Positions 1-10,560 of a DNA stretch of 51,451 bases are shown here, in pieces. The position numbers and the translations under genes were made by a program. The DNA comes from Eubacterium sp. (GTDB lineage Bacteria > Bacillota > Clostridia > Lachnospirales > Lachnospiraceae): positions 1 to 51,451 of the forward strand of contig JALEKC010000140.1 of the NCBI GenBank assembly GCA_022769325.1, given 5' to 3'. Each line of letters opens with the position of its first letter. Position 1 is the stretch's first letter. Under the pieces are notes generated by a model. It was not told where the DNA came from. It was given only the letters and a program-made list of their open reading frames with translations, and searched no databases.

Positions 1-735
1 TTCTTTCCAATAAGCAAACCACTCCAAATCCGTATCCGGTACACAGAAAAATTCAAGTTCCATCTGTTCAAATTCTCTGGTACGGAACGTAAAATTACCC
101 GGTGTAATCTCGTTTCGGAAGGACTTACCAATCTGTCCAATTCCAAAAGGAACTTTTTTACGGGATGTTCTCTGAACATTTTTAAAATTCACAAAGATTC
201 CCTGTGCGGTCTCCGGGCGAAGATATACTGTATTTTTCGCATCTTCCGTAACACCCTGGAATGTCTTAAACATCAAATTGAACTGACGAATCTCAGTAAA
301 ATTGTGTTTTCCGCAAGTCGGACATGGTACGGAATGCTCTTTGATAAAGCCTTCCATCTTTTCTTTGTCCCATCCATCCACAGAACCATCCAATTCGATA
401 TTATTTTCTTCTGCAAAAGCTTCAATCAACTGATCGGCACGAAATCTCTCATGACACTCTTTACAATCCATCAGAGGATCGGAAAAGCCGCCCAAATGTC
501 CGGATGCCACCCATGTCTGCGGGTTCATCAAAATAGCACAATCCACACCAACATTATATTTATTCTCCTGAATAAATTTCTGCCACCAGGCTTTTTTTAC
601 ATTGTTCTTCAACTCTACACCAAGGTTTCCATAATCCCATGTATTCGCAAGTCCACCATAAATCTCAGACCCCGGATAAATAAAACCACGTCCCTTAGCT
701 AAAGCTACAATTTTTTCCATTGTCTTTTCCATCAT
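1..735 (-). CDS. glyS: Glycyl-tRNA synthetase (class II, dimeric type), 3' part truncated by window edge
   Basis: Minus-strand translation begins [45 protein letters not shown]...[20 protein letters not shown], typical GlyRS. GGAGG lies just upstream of the start. Confidence 0.93.
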   Translation of the reverse strand, partial: MMEKTMEKIVALAKGRGFIYPGSEIYGGLANTWDYGNLGVELKNNVKKAWWQKFIQENKYNVGVDCAILMNPQTWVASGHLGGFSDPLMDCKECHERFRADQLIEAFAEENNIELDGSVDGWDKEKMEGFIKEHSVPCPTCGKHNFTEIRQFNLMFKTFQGVTEDAKNTVYLRPETAQGIFVNFKNVQRTSRKKVPFGIGQIGKSFRNEITPGNFTFRTREFEQMELEFFCVPDTDLEWFAYWKE

Positions 736-784
736 TATCCTCCAATCAGGTGCCGGATGCACCTTTCTTTTTTATTCTTACACC

Positions 785-813
785 ATTTTACTATTGTTTG
801 GAAAGAATTTCAA
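785..813 (-). promoter_or_regulatory. Putative sigma-A promoter for glyS (TTGAAA-17-TAAAAT)
   Basis: Minus strand reads TTGAAA TTCTTTCCAAACAATAG TAAAAT upstream of glyS. Confidence 0.6.
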
Positions 814-828
814 CTAGAATTTTTGATT

Positions 829-864
829 AAAAAAAAATGAGCACGCCGCATAGCGGCGCACTCA
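829..864 (-). terminator. Rho-independent terminator of the LRR/Fn3 protein gene
   Basis: Minus strand: TGAGTGCGCCGC-TAT-GCGGCGTGCTCA followed by a T tract. Confidence 0.85.
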
Positions 865-891
865 AAACTTTGACCAATCTCTTTTGTCCTA

Positions 892-2547
892 TTATTTCAG
901 TTTATAACTTTTCACAGTAGAATAAGTTCCCCAAACTTTCTTACCATTTACCGTTGTGTATGCTCTTACTTTATAATAGTATGTTTTGTTGCGTGTCGTT
1001 GCCTTTGTATAAGATACACTGGCGCCGGAAGTCAGGGATTTAATGCGAGTAAATCCACTTGTTTTAGAAGTGGAACGATACACACGATATCCACTTGCTC
1101 CTGTTACACCATTCCAGGAAATTTTTACTTTTTTACGGGATGCTTTTGCAACTTTAACAGAACCCGGTGCTGCCGGTACTGGTTTGGCACTGACAACCGG
1201 TGAATACTCACCAAAGTAATAGTTTCCATCTACCAGACGATATGCACGTACTTTATAATAATAAGTCGTACCACAGGATAAACTGGAGTTGGTATATGTC
1301 ACTTTTGAATTTGATGTAATGGACTTGATTTTCTTAAATCCACTTGTCTTGGAGGTAGAACGGTATACACGATATCCGGTGGCTCCATCCACATTACTCC
1401 ATGTCAAGGTGACTTTATTGTATGCTTTGCTCTTAGAGGTAAGCGTTGCAACTTTATCAAGGGTAAGCACATTACTTACCATCTCTGTTTTATCTACATT
1501 CACAGTAACCGTTACCATTTGCTTGCTTCCGGTAATTGCATAAGTATAAGTGAATGAAGAAGGAACATCCGTTGCCTTATCCCAGATAATAGCCTTCTCT
1601 GCCTCCTTATATGTTCCACCGTTTGAAATTGTAACCGGTTTTGTGGCACCTGTAGGAAGAACTACACCGGCATCACTGGTAGAAACTTTTTGAAGTTTCA
1701 AAGTTACTTCACTTTTCCGATTTTCCAACACTTTCAGATTTTTCAGGGAGGAAACATCCATCGCTACAATGGCATTTCCATCTGAAACCAAAGTTTCCAA
1801 ACCTACAAGACCTTCCACTCCAAAAGCAGAAAGGGCATTGTCGCTGCAATCCAAAGTGGTCAGCTGGTACAAACCGGCAAGATTCAATGTGTTCAATTTG
1901 TTGTTACTTACATCCAATGACTTAACCGAAGTATATCCCGCAAGATTCAGTGTGGCCAAATTATTGTTTGCCAAATTGATGTTTTCCAGTTTTGCCTCTT
2001 TGGCAAATGTAACATCTGCCAAATCATTGTAGTCTGCTTTTACATTGGTCACATTTGGTAATTTCGATAAATCAAGCAACGCAATGGCGTTGTGAGAACA
2101 ATCTAATTCTGTAATTCCCGTAAAATACTGAATACCAAGAAGATTGCTGATTTCTTTTCCACGGATATCCAATTTCCCGGTATATTCACCAATCTTTTCC
2201 TGCATTGCCGCCGTCAAATTGTCATCATCTTTGACTCCACCGTTAAAAATCAATTCATTCACGGCTTTACGGAAATTTTCATCCGGAATCAAAGTCTTGA
2301 AGGCAGCCACCGTCGGAGTCGTTGTAGGTGATACAGCAGGTGTTGCTGATGCAGTAACAATTGGCGTTGCCGTTGCTGAAGCAACCGGTGTTGCCGTAGG
2401 AGTTGGTGTCTCTTCCACGCTACCGCTGGTTGTAACCGGTATCTGAGCAGATGGTACATCTTCTGCACTTACCGGTACCATCGCTAAAATCGGCACAAAC
2501 ATAAGTCCGCATGCGCCTATGCACATTTTCTTAAAAAACTTTCTCAT
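892..2547 (-). CDS. Secreted leucine-rich-repeat protein with Thr/Pro-rich linker and two C-terminal Fn3-like repeats
   Basis: Signal peptide, TPTPTATPVASATATP linker, LxxLxLxxNxL repeats, duplicated GYRVYRSTSKTSGF Fn3-like modules. No LPXTG seen. Confidence 0.85.
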   Translation of the reverse strand: MRKFFKKMCIGACGLMFVPILAMVPVSAEDVPSAQIPVTTSGSVEETPTPTATPVASATATPIVTASATPAVSPTTTPTVAAFKTLIPDENFRKAVNELIFNGGVKDDDNLTAAMQEKIGEYTGKLDIRGKEISNLLGIQYFTGITELDCSHNAIALLDLSKLPNVTNVKADYNDLADVTFAKEAKLENINLANNNLATLNLAGYTSVKSLDVSNNKLNTLNLAGLYQLTTLDCSDNALSAFGVEGLVGLETLVSDGNAIVAMDVSSLKNLKVLENRKSEVTLKLQKVSTSDAGVVLPTGATKPVTISNGGTYKEAEKAIIWDKATDVPSSFTYTYAITGSKQMVTVTVNVDKTEMVSNVLTLDKVATLTSKSKAYNKVTLTWSNVDGATGYRVYRSTSKTSGFKKIKSITSNSKVTYTNSSLSCGTTYYYKVRAYRLVDGNYYFGEYSPVVSAKPVPAAPGSVKVAKASRKKVKISWNGVTGASGYRVYRSTSKTSGFTRIKSLTSGASVSYTKATTRNKTYYYKVRAYTTVNGKKVWGTYSTVKSYKLK

Positions 2548-2578
2548 GATAAGGTTCCCCCTGTCTTATTTATTTTTC

Positions 2579-2601
2579 CCGGTGCCGGATTTTGACACCG
2601 G
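2579..2601 (-). other. 5' leader hairpin upstream of the LRR protein
   Basis: CCGGTG...CACCGG inverted repeat in the leader. Confidence 0.4.
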
Positions 2602-2680
2602 ATTTCATTTACAAATCTTAGTATACTCATGTCCTTTGACAGTTTTTTGTCCAAACTTTGGCAAAATAATGTCACTTTTT

Positions 2681-3574
2681 TCAGCCGCAGACATATTCAA
2701 TCGGGCGATAGCAGCAAGCTATCTCCACCCTTTTATGACTGCCGCCGTTTTCCCCATCTAAGGTATAAGCCACTTCCTGCTCAGAAGTAATGATAAAGGA
2801 ATCACTGTGTACCCCGATTATCTGTTCATTTGGCTTCAATGTCACAAAGGAATTGATAACCGCCTGGAGTTCCTGGGGATTTTTGGGCTTTCGAATAAAA
2901 ATCCCCTCAAACTTTCCGTCGTTTAAAGAAACCTGTCCCTTTTTAAAAAAGGAAAATCCGCCCACACTTTTTGCATTGCTTACCATACCAAATAAAAACT
3001 CATCGGTGATCCTTTCTTCCCCTGTCTGAATGGTCATGGGATAGGATTTGATATTGGCGACCTGACCCATTCCTTCTAAAAGATAAGCCGCACGGCCAAG
3101 AAGGTTTTTAAAGGTCTGGGGTGTTTCATAGGAAACCGACGTAAAAGCACCAAAGGCAGCAACATAGGTAAAAACTTCGCCATTCATAAGTCCGATATCC
3201 ATGGGCTTGATTTTATCCGTCACCGCAATTTTAGCTGCATTCCGAATGCGGGTAGGCAAATTTAATCCTCTTGCAAAATCATTGACAGTTCCTGTGGGAA
3301 TATAGCCACATACCGGTCTCTCTTCCGGTGGCATATTCATCAATCCCTGGGTCACTTCATGGAGTGTTCCATCTCCCCCGGAACAGATGATGCGATGAAA
3401 ATTTTTTCCCAATTCCATAACCAGTTCCGTAGCTTCTCTCTCTCTCTGCGTGGCATAGATAGTAACTTCATATTCTGCATGCATGAATGTCTCAATTACA
3501 TCGGAAAGTTTGGATTTCATCGTGCCTTTTCCGGCACATGGATTATAGATAAATAATAACTTTTTTTCTCTCAT
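2681..3574 (-). CDS. Diacylglycerol kinase family lipid kinase (YegS/DagK type)
   Basis: YNPCAGKG and CSGGDGTLHEV motifs. Confidence 0.9.
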   Translation of the reverse strand: MREKKLLFIYNPCAGKGTMKSKLSDVIETFMHAEYEVTIYATQREREATELVMELGKNFHRIICSGGDGTLHEVTQGLMNMPPEERPVCGYIPTGTVNDFARGLNLPTRIRNAAKIAVTDKIKPMDIGLMNGEVFTYVAAFGAFTSVSYETPQTFKNLLGRAAYLLEGMGQVANIKSYPMTIQTGEERITDEFLFGMVSNAKSVGGFSFFKKGQVSLNDGKFEGIFIRKPKNPQELQAVINSFVTLKPNEQIIGVHSDSFIITSEQEVAYTLDGENGGSHKRVEIACCYRPIEYVCG

Positions 3575-3582
3575 AGTCCCTC

Positions 3583-4611
3583 CTAGTCTGTAATGAACAT
3601 AGCATCCCCAAAAGAAAAGAAACGATACCTCTCTTTTACCGCCTCTTCATAGGCTTCCATGATAAAACCTTTGCCGGCAAGAGCGGAAACCAGCATAAGC
3701 AAAGTGGATTCCGGCAAATGAAAATTCGTGATTAATTCATCCATGATTTTAAAAGAATATCCCGGATAAATAAAAATCTCCGTATCTCCCTCACAGGCTT
3801 TTATATTGCCATTTTCATCTGCTGCCGATTCCAGGGTACGGCAGCTGGTGGTGCCCACGCAGATAATCCTACCTCCCTTTTTTTTGGCCTGCTGTATTTT
3901 TTTTGCCTCCTCCGGCTCAATAAAATAATGCTCTGAATGCATATGGTGTTTTGTCACATCGTCGACTTTAACCGGGCGAAAGGTTCCAAGTCCCACATGG
4001 AGTGTTACATTGGCCACAATCACTCCCTTTTTTTCCAATTTTTCAAATAACTCTTCCGTAAAATGAAGTCCCGCTGTAGGCGCCGCTGCCGAGCCATCGT
4101 ATTTGGCATATATGGTCTGGTAGCGATTCTTATCCTGTAATTTATGTGTGATATATGGAGGCAATGGCATCTGACCAAGCTGGTCTAATATTTCTTCAAA
4201 AATTCCTTCATAAGAAAATTGAATCAGACGGTTTCCATCTTCAAGCACCTCCACAATCTCCCCTCTAAGAAGTCCCTCCCCAAAGAGGATTTTGGCTCCG
4301 GTTCTTGCCTTCTTTCCCGGCTTAACCAAAGTTTCCCAGACATCTCCTTGTCTTCGCTTCAAAAGGAGAAGTTCAATCACCGCTCCGGTATCTTCTCTGG
4401 TTCCATATAATCTTGCCGGAATTACTTTGGTATTGTTTCGCACCAGACAATCTCCCGGCTCCAGATAATCAATAATATCTGTAAAATGTTTATGTTCAAT
4501 AGCACCTGTTTTTCGATGAATTACCATCAAACGTGAGGCACTTCTATCTTCCAAAGGGTCCTGTGCAATCAGTTCTTTGGGAAGTTCAAAGAAAAAATCA
4601 CTGGTTTTCAT
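3583..4611 (-). CDS. queA: tRNA preQ1(34) S-adenosylmethionine ribosyltransferase-isomerase
   Basis: [30 protein letters not shown]...[13 protein letters not shown]...[10 protein letters not shown], diagnostic of QueA. Internal Met preferred to the ORF-track start. Confidence 0.95.
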   Translation of the reverse strand: MKTSDFFFELPKELIAQDPLEDRSASRLMVIHRKTGAIEHKHFTDIIDYLEPGDCLVRNNTKVIPARLYGTREDTGAVIELLLLKRRQGDVWETLVKPGKKARTGAKILFGEGLLRGEIVEVLEDGNRLIQFSYEGIFEEILDQLGQMPLPPYITHKLQDKNRYQTIYAKYDGSAAAPTAGLHFTEELFEKLEKKGVIVANVTLHVGLGTFRPVKVDDVTKHHMHSEHYFIEPEEAKKIQQAKKKGGRIICVGTTSCRTLESAADENGNIKACEGDTEIFIYPGYSFKIMDELITNFHLPESTLLMLVSALAGKGFIMEAYEEAVKERYRFFSFGDAMFITD

Positions 4612-4742
4612 TTGAATTACACTCCTTCCAAAAAAGTACATTTCTATTTTATATGATTCTTTATTTCTTTGCAATAAAATACTAGTCTTTTGGTGAAAAA
4701 AATATTATAATAGAAGTAAGATAAATGAAGGGAGGCACTTCC

Positions 4743-6257
4743 ATGGTTATTACCACCTATGCAGCTATTGATGTCGGCTCCGATGCCCTTTCCATGAAAA
4801 TATATGAAGTGTCAAAAGGGAAAGGAATTGTGGAACTTACACATATTCGCCATAAACTGTCCATTGGGTCAGAAATTTTTGCCAGACATCAAATTACCTA
4901 TAAAACATTGTCTGAAATCTGTCGTGTGTTAAAAGATTTCAAAAAAATAATGGAAGAATATCATGTCACTTCCTATCAGGCATTTAGCGGCGATGCTTTG
5001 CGTGAAGCCTCCAATCGCCTGATTGTTCTTGACCAGATTAAATTGCAGACGGATATCAAAGTAAAGATACTCAGCAATAGTGAACAACGTTTTTTATACT
5101 ACAAAGCAATTTCCATGAAAGAATCATACTTTGATGATTTGATTGATGAAGGGGCTTTAATTGTCGACATGAGTGCCGGCAGTGTCCAGCTGTCCTTTTT
5201 CCAAAATGGGATATTGGAATTTACGCAAAATCTCAAACTTGGCTCCACCCGAATCAATGAACTTCTTCATACCATGGAATCGGAAGTTTTTCATTATAAT
5301 GAACTGATTTTGGATTATCTGGATAAAGACCTTACTACCTTTTACAATTTGAATCTCAGTGAGAAAAAGGTATGTCATATCATTGCTGTGGGAAGCAATC
5401 TGCCGGAAATCAAAGCCAAACTTTCCCAGCGAAATCCGGATTTTCAGGGATTGATTTCCAGAAGAGAGTTTGAAAAAATCAAAAATGCCAGCCATCTGGG
5501 GCTTTCCCATATGGACCAGATTTTGCCCACCTTACTCTTATTCCGGAAAATCGCATCCCTTACCAAATGCAATGATTTATACATCTCTGCCATTGATTTG
5601 TGTGACAGCATGGTGGCTGATTATGCAGAGCGTCGGGAAAGGATTCGTCCGGCTCATGATTTTACCAAAGATATCATTGAATGTGCGAAAAATATTGCCA
5701 TCCGTTATCATGCAGATATGGCTCATATCGAAAATGTCACCTACCTTTCCACCGAAATTTTCGATAACATTCGAAAACTTCATGGACTGGGAAAACGGGA
5801 GCGTCTCCTGTTACAAATTGCGGTGATTCTTCACAGTTGTGGTGCCTTTGTCAACATGGCACAAACCCGTGAAAATTCTTATAAAATTATTATGAGTACG
5901 GAAATCATAGGGATTTCCCATATTGAGCGGGTCATGATTGCCAATATTGTGCGTTACAATGACGAATTTTTCCCCAGTTATCCGGATATTGATGACGAAG
6001 AAATTACCAAAGACCAATACATTACCATTGTCAAACTGTGTGCCATTTTAAAACTAGCCAATGTCCTTGACAAAAGCAATCATCAACGAATTCAGAAAGT
6101 ATGTATGAATTTAAAAGAAAATTCCCTGCAAATCACTGCCTATACCTTGGAGGATATTACATTGGAAAAAGGATTATTCCACCATAAGGCAGATATTTTT
6201 GAAGAAGTATTTGGCATTCGTCCTGTACTTAAAAAGAAAGAAGGTAAGACATCATGA
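4743..6257 (+). CDS. ppx: Ppx/GppA family exopolyphosphatase with C-terminal HD-like domain
   Basis: AAIDVGSDALSMKIYE, ILSNSEQ, VDMSAGSVQLSFF; overlaps ppk by 4 nt; GGGAGG RBS. Confidence 0.88.
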   Translation: MVITTYAAIDVGSDALSMKIYEVSKGKGIVELTHIRHKLSIGSEIFARHQITYKTLSEICRVLKDFKKIMEEYHVTSYQAFSGDALREASNRLIVLDQIKLQTDIKVKILSNSEQRFLYYKAISMKESYFDDLIDEGALIVDMSAGSVQLSFFQNGILEFTQNLKLGSTRINELLHTMESEVFHYNELILDYLDKDLTTFYNLNLSEKKVCHIIAVGSNLPEIKAKLSQRNPDFQGLISRREFEKIKNASHLGLSHMDQILPTLLLFRKIASLTKCNDLYISAIDLCDSMVADYAERRERIRPAHDFTKDIIECAKNIAIRYHADMAHIENVTYLSTEIFDNIRKLHGLGKRERLLLQIAVILHSCGAFVNMAQTRENSYKIIMSTEIIGISHIERVMIANIVRYNDEFFPSYPDIDDEEITKDQYITIVKLCAILKLANVLDKSNHQRIQKVCMNLKENSLQITAYTLEDITLEKGLFHHKADIFEEVFGIRPVLKKKEGKTS

Positions 6258-8341
6258 CAAAATTTTACAATCGTGAATTAAGTTGGCTGGGATTTAACTA
6301 TCGGGTTCTCTCCGAAGCACGTGACAAAAATATTCCCCTTATGGAACGCTTAAAATTTTTAAGTATTACCGCATCCAATCTGGATGAGTTTTTTATGATT
6401 CGTGTGGCATCTTTGAAAGACATGGTTCATGCCAAATATACCAAAAAGGATATTTCCGGATTGACGCCGAAAGAGCAGCTTGCTATCATTTCCACCGGAA
6501 CCCATGAATTGGTAGAAAAACAATACAATACCTATAACCGCTCTTTCTTGCCATCCTTAAAGCATCAGGGACTCAATATCATTACCCAATATGAATCCCT
6601 GACAAAAGAGCAGGCAGACTTTGTGGACCGCTATTTCATGCGAGAAGTATATCCGGTTCTGACTCCTATGGCCGTGGACTCTTCCCGCCCCTTTCCTTTG
6701 ATTCGCAATAAATCCTTAAATATTGCAGCCCTGTTGATGGACAAAAAGCGAAAGGGCACTATTGATTTTGCCACGGTTCAGGTTCCTTCTGTTTTGCCAA
6801 GAATTGTCACAATTCCCTCTGAAAAAGAAGGAGAAACCTGTATTATTTTATTGGAACAAATCATAGAAAAAAATATACAAAAATTATTTTTAAATTATAA
6901 AGTACTGGATGCCACTCCTTACCGTGTTATGCGTAATGCCGATTTAACCATTGATGAAGATGAGGCGGCGGATCTTTTAATTGAGATTGAGCGTCAGTTG
7001 AAAAAGCGTCAATGGGGTGAAGCCATTCGGCTGGAAGTGGAACAAGGGATTGATAAACGCCTTTTGAAAATTCTGAAAAAGGAGCTTCACATCCAACAGG
7101 ACGATATCTTTACCATCCGTGGTCCTCTGGATCTGACATTTCTCATGAAAGTATATGGTATGGAGGGCTTTGACCATTTGAAAGAAAAGCCATATCTTCC
7201 ACAACCTCCCAAGGGGCTTGATATGGAGAAAGATTTGTTCGAGCAGATTCGCCAAAAGGATATTTTGCTCCATCATCCTTATGAGACTTTCGATCCGGTG
7301 GTGAATTTTGTCCGTCTCGCTGCCAAAGACCCGGATGTTCTTGCAATCAAGCAGACGTTATACCGTGTTAGCAGTAATTCCCCGATCATTGCTTCTCTGG
7401 CCCAGGCGGCAGAGAATGGCAAGCAGGTTACGGGTTTGGTAGAATTAAAAGCTCGTGTTGATGAAGAAAATAACATTGTCTGGGCAAGAAAGTTGGAAAA
7501 AGCCGGCTGTCATGTAATTTACGGACTGGTTGGATTAAAGACCCATAGCAAAATCACCCTGGTGGTTCGCAGGGAAGAAGAAGGCATTCGGCGCTATGTC
7601 CATTTAGGAACGGGAAATTACAACGATTCCACGGCAAAACTTTATACCGATATGGGAATGTTTACTTGCAAGCGTGCCTATGGCGAAGATGCCACCGCAG
7701 TATTTAATATGCTCTCCGGATATTCGGAACCCCTATCCTGGAACAAATTGGCACTTGCTCCCAACTGGCTTCGTTCTCGTTTTGTGGAGCTTATCAATCG
7801 CGAACGAGATTATGCTGCCATGGGAAAACCCGCACGTATCGTGGCAAAAATGAATTCTCTTTGCGATGCCGGCATCATTGAAGCCCTTTATGAAGCTTCC
7901 GCTGCCGGTGTAGAAATCGATTTAATCATTCGGGGAATCTGCTGTCTCAAGCAGGGGGTACCCGGCATGAGCGAAACCATTCGCGTCCGCTCCATCGTTG
8001 GTACTTTTTTGGAGCATTCCCGCATTTTCTTCTTTGAAAATGATGGAAATCCGGAAATATATATGGGAAGTGCTGACTGGATGCCTCGTAATCTGGATAA
8101 GCGTGTTGAAATTCTCTTCCCGGTGGAAGACGAAGATTTAAAAGATGAGATTCTTCATATTTTGAAAACTCAGCTGGCAGACAATACAAAAGCCCATCTT
8201 CTGCAACCGGACGGACTCATCAATCCGGAAAAAGACGGACTTGTCAAAGTATATGGTGGCTTTTATAAAAAAGCAGACCGTCGCGGTCATACCGCCGTCT
8301 GCTCCCAAATGCAATTTTGTAAAGAAGCATTGCGCAAGTAA
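6254..8341 (+). CDS. ppk1: Polyphosphate kinase 1
   Basis: FYNRELSWLGFNYRVL, GLVELKARVDEENNI, YVHLGTGNYN, MGSADWMPRNLDKRVE. Confidence 0.96.
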   Translation: MTKFYNRELSWLGFNYRVLSEARDKNIPLMERLKFLSITASNLDEFFMIRVASLKDMVHAKYTKKDISGLTPKEQLAIISTGTHELVEKQYNTYNRSFLPSLKHQGLNIITQYESLTKEQADFVDRYFMREVYPVLTPMAVDSSRPFPLIRNKSLNIAALLMDKKRKGTIDFATVQVPSVLPRIVTIPSEKEGETCIILLEQIIEKNIQKLFLNYKVLDATPYRVMRNADLTIDEDEAADLLIEIERQLKKRQWGEAIRLEVEQGIDKRLLKILKKELHIQQDDIFTIRGPLDLTFLMKVYGMEGFDHLKEKPYLPQPPKGLDMEKDLFEQIRQKDILLHHPYETFDPVVNFVRLAAKDPDVLAIKQTLYRVSSNSPIIASLAQAAENGKQVTGLVELKARVDEENNIVWARKLEKAGCHVIYGLVGLKTHSKITLVVRREEEGIRRYVHLGTGNYNDSTAKLYTDMGMFTCKRAYGEDATAVFNMLSGYSEPLSWNKLALAPNWLRSRFVELINRERDYAAMGKPARIVAKMNSLCDAGIIEALYEASAAGVEIDLIIRGICCLKQGVPGMSETIRVRSIVGTFLEHSRIFFFENDGNPEIYMGSADWMPRNLDKRVEILFPVEDEDLKDEILHILKTQLADNTKAHLLQPDGLINPEKDGLVKVYGGFYKKADRRGHTAVCSQMQFCKEALRK

Positions 8342-8371
8342 GCCTTGTGTAGCAATATAGTCTAAACTCTT

Positions 8372-8408
8372 ATGGAGAGGAAGATTTATTGAAATTCTTC
8401 CTCTCCAT
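8372..8408. terminator. Stem-loop at the convergent ppk/(p)ppGpp-synthetase boundary
   Basis: Perfect 13-bp arms ATGGAGAGGAAGA/TCTTCCTCTCCAT. No strong T tract, so termination is uncertain. Overlaps the 3' end of the minus-strand CDS. Confidence 0.5.
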
Positions 8409-9114
8409 GACATTGTTCAGCCAATCTTTGCATTTTTCTGTCAGCTCGTGCCATCAAATCGGCACAACGCTTTAATTGTTTATGCATCTCCGGCGTAAAA
8501 TTTCCCTCTTTTTTGTAGCGCAGCTGGTGCTCGGTACTTGCCCAAAAATTCATGGCAATGGTTCGAAACTGTATTTCGATAGGAACTTTTTTCTTTTCAT
8601 CGGAAAAGAACACATCCACCATCACAATCACATGCAGACTACGATATCCATTATCTTTCGGATGTTCTATGTAATCTTTCACACGAATCACTTCCACATC
8701 GGTCTGATTCATCAGCATAGCGGCCACATGGTAAACATCTGTTATGAAAGGACAAACCACCCGGACTCCGGCAATATCATAAATATTTCCCATCATACAA
8801 CTTATGGTAAGAGGTAATCCCTTTTTCTTCATTTTTCCTATGATACTATCTGCAGATTTCACTCTGCTTTTTATGTTTTCAATGGGATTTCGATCGTTGC
8901 AACATTGAAATTCTTTATTTAATATTTCTAATTTTGCTGTGATTTGCTGAATTCCCGCCTCATAAAAAAACATGATCTGACGGTATTGTTTTTCCATATC
9001 CAGCAGGTCTCCCGTCTGTGGTAAATATATTTCCTGTCCATCCTCCGGAACTACATTGACAACTTCTATGTCTCCCTGTTTCTTTGTCGTTAATCGATTT
9101 AATACATTTTTCAA
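8386..9114 (-). CDS. Small alarmone synthetase (RelQ-like, RelA/SpoT synthetase domain only)
   Basis: YDIAGVRVVCPF, DNGYRSLHVIV, EIQFRTIAMNFWASTEHQLRYK; no hydrolase domain. Confidence 0.9.
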   Translation of the reverse strand: MKNVLNRLTTKKQGDIEVVNVVPEDGQEIYLPQTGDLLDMEKQYRQIMFFYEAGIQQITAKLEILNKEFQCCNDRNPIENIKSRVKSADSIIGKMKKKGLPLTISCMMGNIYDIAGVRVVCPFITDVYHVAAMLMNQTDVEVIRVKDYIEHPKDNGYRSLHVIVMVDVFFSDEKKKVPIEIQFRTIAMNFWASTEHQLRYKKEGNFTPEMHKQLKRCADLMARADRKMQRLAEQCHGEEEFQ

Positions 9115-9191
9115 AATTTATCACTTCCTTCTCTTGTTTCTATCATATCCCACAAAGTTGAATAGAACGTCAAAAAAGTGTGAAATAACTG

Positions 9192-9815
9192 TTAAAAAAT
9201 TACGCTCTTTGCCAACTCATCCGCCCGATCATTGTAGTAATCTCCTGAATGACCTGTTACTTTCACAAATTGTACTTCCAGACGGTCTTTAATCGAGTCG
9301 TAAAATTGTTTATATGCTCTCGTTCCCTCTTTATTGGTTTTCCATTCTCCCAGACACCAAGATGCAATCCCCTGATAATCATGAACAATTTTTATTTTCT
9401 TGATTCCCAATGCGATGGCATGTTCCATGGCAAGCTGTGAGCCAAGAATTTCCCCAGCCACATTTCTCATCTGGGCAAGTTCCTCATCTTTTCCTTTTTC
9501 TGCCATAGTTTCTTCCTGACCCTGGTACAAAAATACCACACCACAACTATAATCTCCCGTTGCCACATTAAAACTTCCATCCACATAAGCAACGGCACAA
9601 TTTTCCTCTGCCACTGCCTTCGTTTTTTCTTCCCTTGGGGAATCGTCATCCTGGGAACTTTCGCCTTCCACATACTGCTCTGCCTGTTCTAAGGTAGGAA
9701 AACTTTTATAAATGGCTCCGGAAAATCCCTCTGTCTGTGCCTTACAATCCTCCCACGTCAGATAAATCCCCGGAGTCTTTCCTTTCTTTACTGCATAATA
9801 TTTCTTTTTTGCCAT
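9192..9815 (-). CDS. rnhA: Ribonuclease H with N-terminal viroplasmin-like hybrid-binding domain
   Basis: KKYYAVKKGKTPGIYLTWEDCKAQTEGFSGAIYKSF, then AYVDGSFN...GHSGDYYNDRADELAK. Confidence 0.92.
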   Translation of the reverse strand: MAKKKYYAVKKGKTPGIYLTWEDCKAQTEGFSGAIYKSFPTLEQAEQYVEGESSQDDDSPREEKTKAVAEENCAVAYVDGSFNVATGDYSCGVVFLYQGQEETMAEKGKDEELAQMRNVAGEILGSQLAMEHAIALGIKKIKIVHDYQGIASWCLGEWKTNKEGTRAYKQFYDSIKDRLEVQFVKVTGHSGDYYNDRADELAKSVIF

Positions 9816-10560
9816 TGGTCTGCTCCTTTAATTTCTCTATTTCCTGCTGGGTAAGCATGCGCCATTGCCCTTTTTCCAATGAATCATCCAAAGAAATCCC
9901 TGCCATCTCAACACGCTTGAGATAAACCACTTCTTTTCCCAATTGATGAAACATTCGCTTGACTTGATGATATTTCCCTTCGGTAATGGTAAGAAGGCAT
10001 TCTCTTTCCGATACAATTTCCATCTTTGCGGGCATGGTGCGTCTTTTTTCGCCAATATCCAGTCCCTCCGCCATTTTTACCACGTCCTCCCGGGTCACCG
10101 GGATATCCAGGCGCACCAGGTAAGTCTTTTCCACATGAAAACGTGGCGACAAAAGTCGATGGGCCAATGGACCGTCATTGGTGACAATCAAAAGACCTTC
10201 CGTATCTTTATCCAGTCTTCCCATGGGAAATAAGTCTTTGGCAAGATAGGCCGGCGGTTCGCCTTTTCCTGCAAAACCTCCACGAGAAATGGCATCCAAT
10301 ACCGTTTCCTCTCTGGCATCTTCCGTGGCAGAAACTAACCCCGCCGGCTTATGAAAAATAAGATACTGGTATTGGGATCCGCAGATTCGGTTTCCTTCCA
10401 GCTCAATTTCCTCATCTGCCACCACTTTAAATCCAGCATCTTTGATAATCACGCCGTTCACTCCAACAAGTCCGGCTGCCACTTTCTTTTTAATCTGACT
10501 TCTTGTCAGTTCGGTATGATCGGATAAAAACTTATCCAATCGAACTTTTTTCACTCCCAT
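9742..10560 (-). CDS. rsuA: RsuA/RluB family pseudouridine synthase
   Basis: N-terminal S4 domain, PMGRLDKDTEGLLIVTNDG, EGKYHQVKRMF. Confidence 0.92.
   Translation of the reverse strand: MGVKKVRLDKFLSDHTELTRSQIKKKVAAGLVGVNGVIIKDAGFKVVADEEIELEGNRICGSQYQYLIFHKPAGLVSATEDAREETVLDAISRGGFAGKGEPPAYLAKDLFPMGRLDKDTEGLLIVTNDGPLAHRLLSPRFHVEKTYLVRLDIPVTREDVVKMAEGLDIGEKRRTMPAKMEIVSERECLLTITEGKYHQVKRMFHQLGKEVVYLKRVEMAGISLDDSLEKGQWRMLTQQEIEKLKEQTNGKKEILCSKERKDSGDLSDVGGL

Noticed and set aside
304-702. Plus-strand 132-aa ORF antisense to glyS
   Set aside because: Shadow ORF; glyS on the opposite strand is unambiguous.
736-891. Possible T-box leader for glyS
   Set aside because: No T-box sequence or antiterminator bulge recognised; only a short AGGTGC/GCACCT hairpin near the RBS.
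4612-4742. Possible preQ1 riboswitch near queA
   Set aside because: The queA/ppx intergenic region shows only promoter-like sequence; no preQ1 aptamer pattern was seen.
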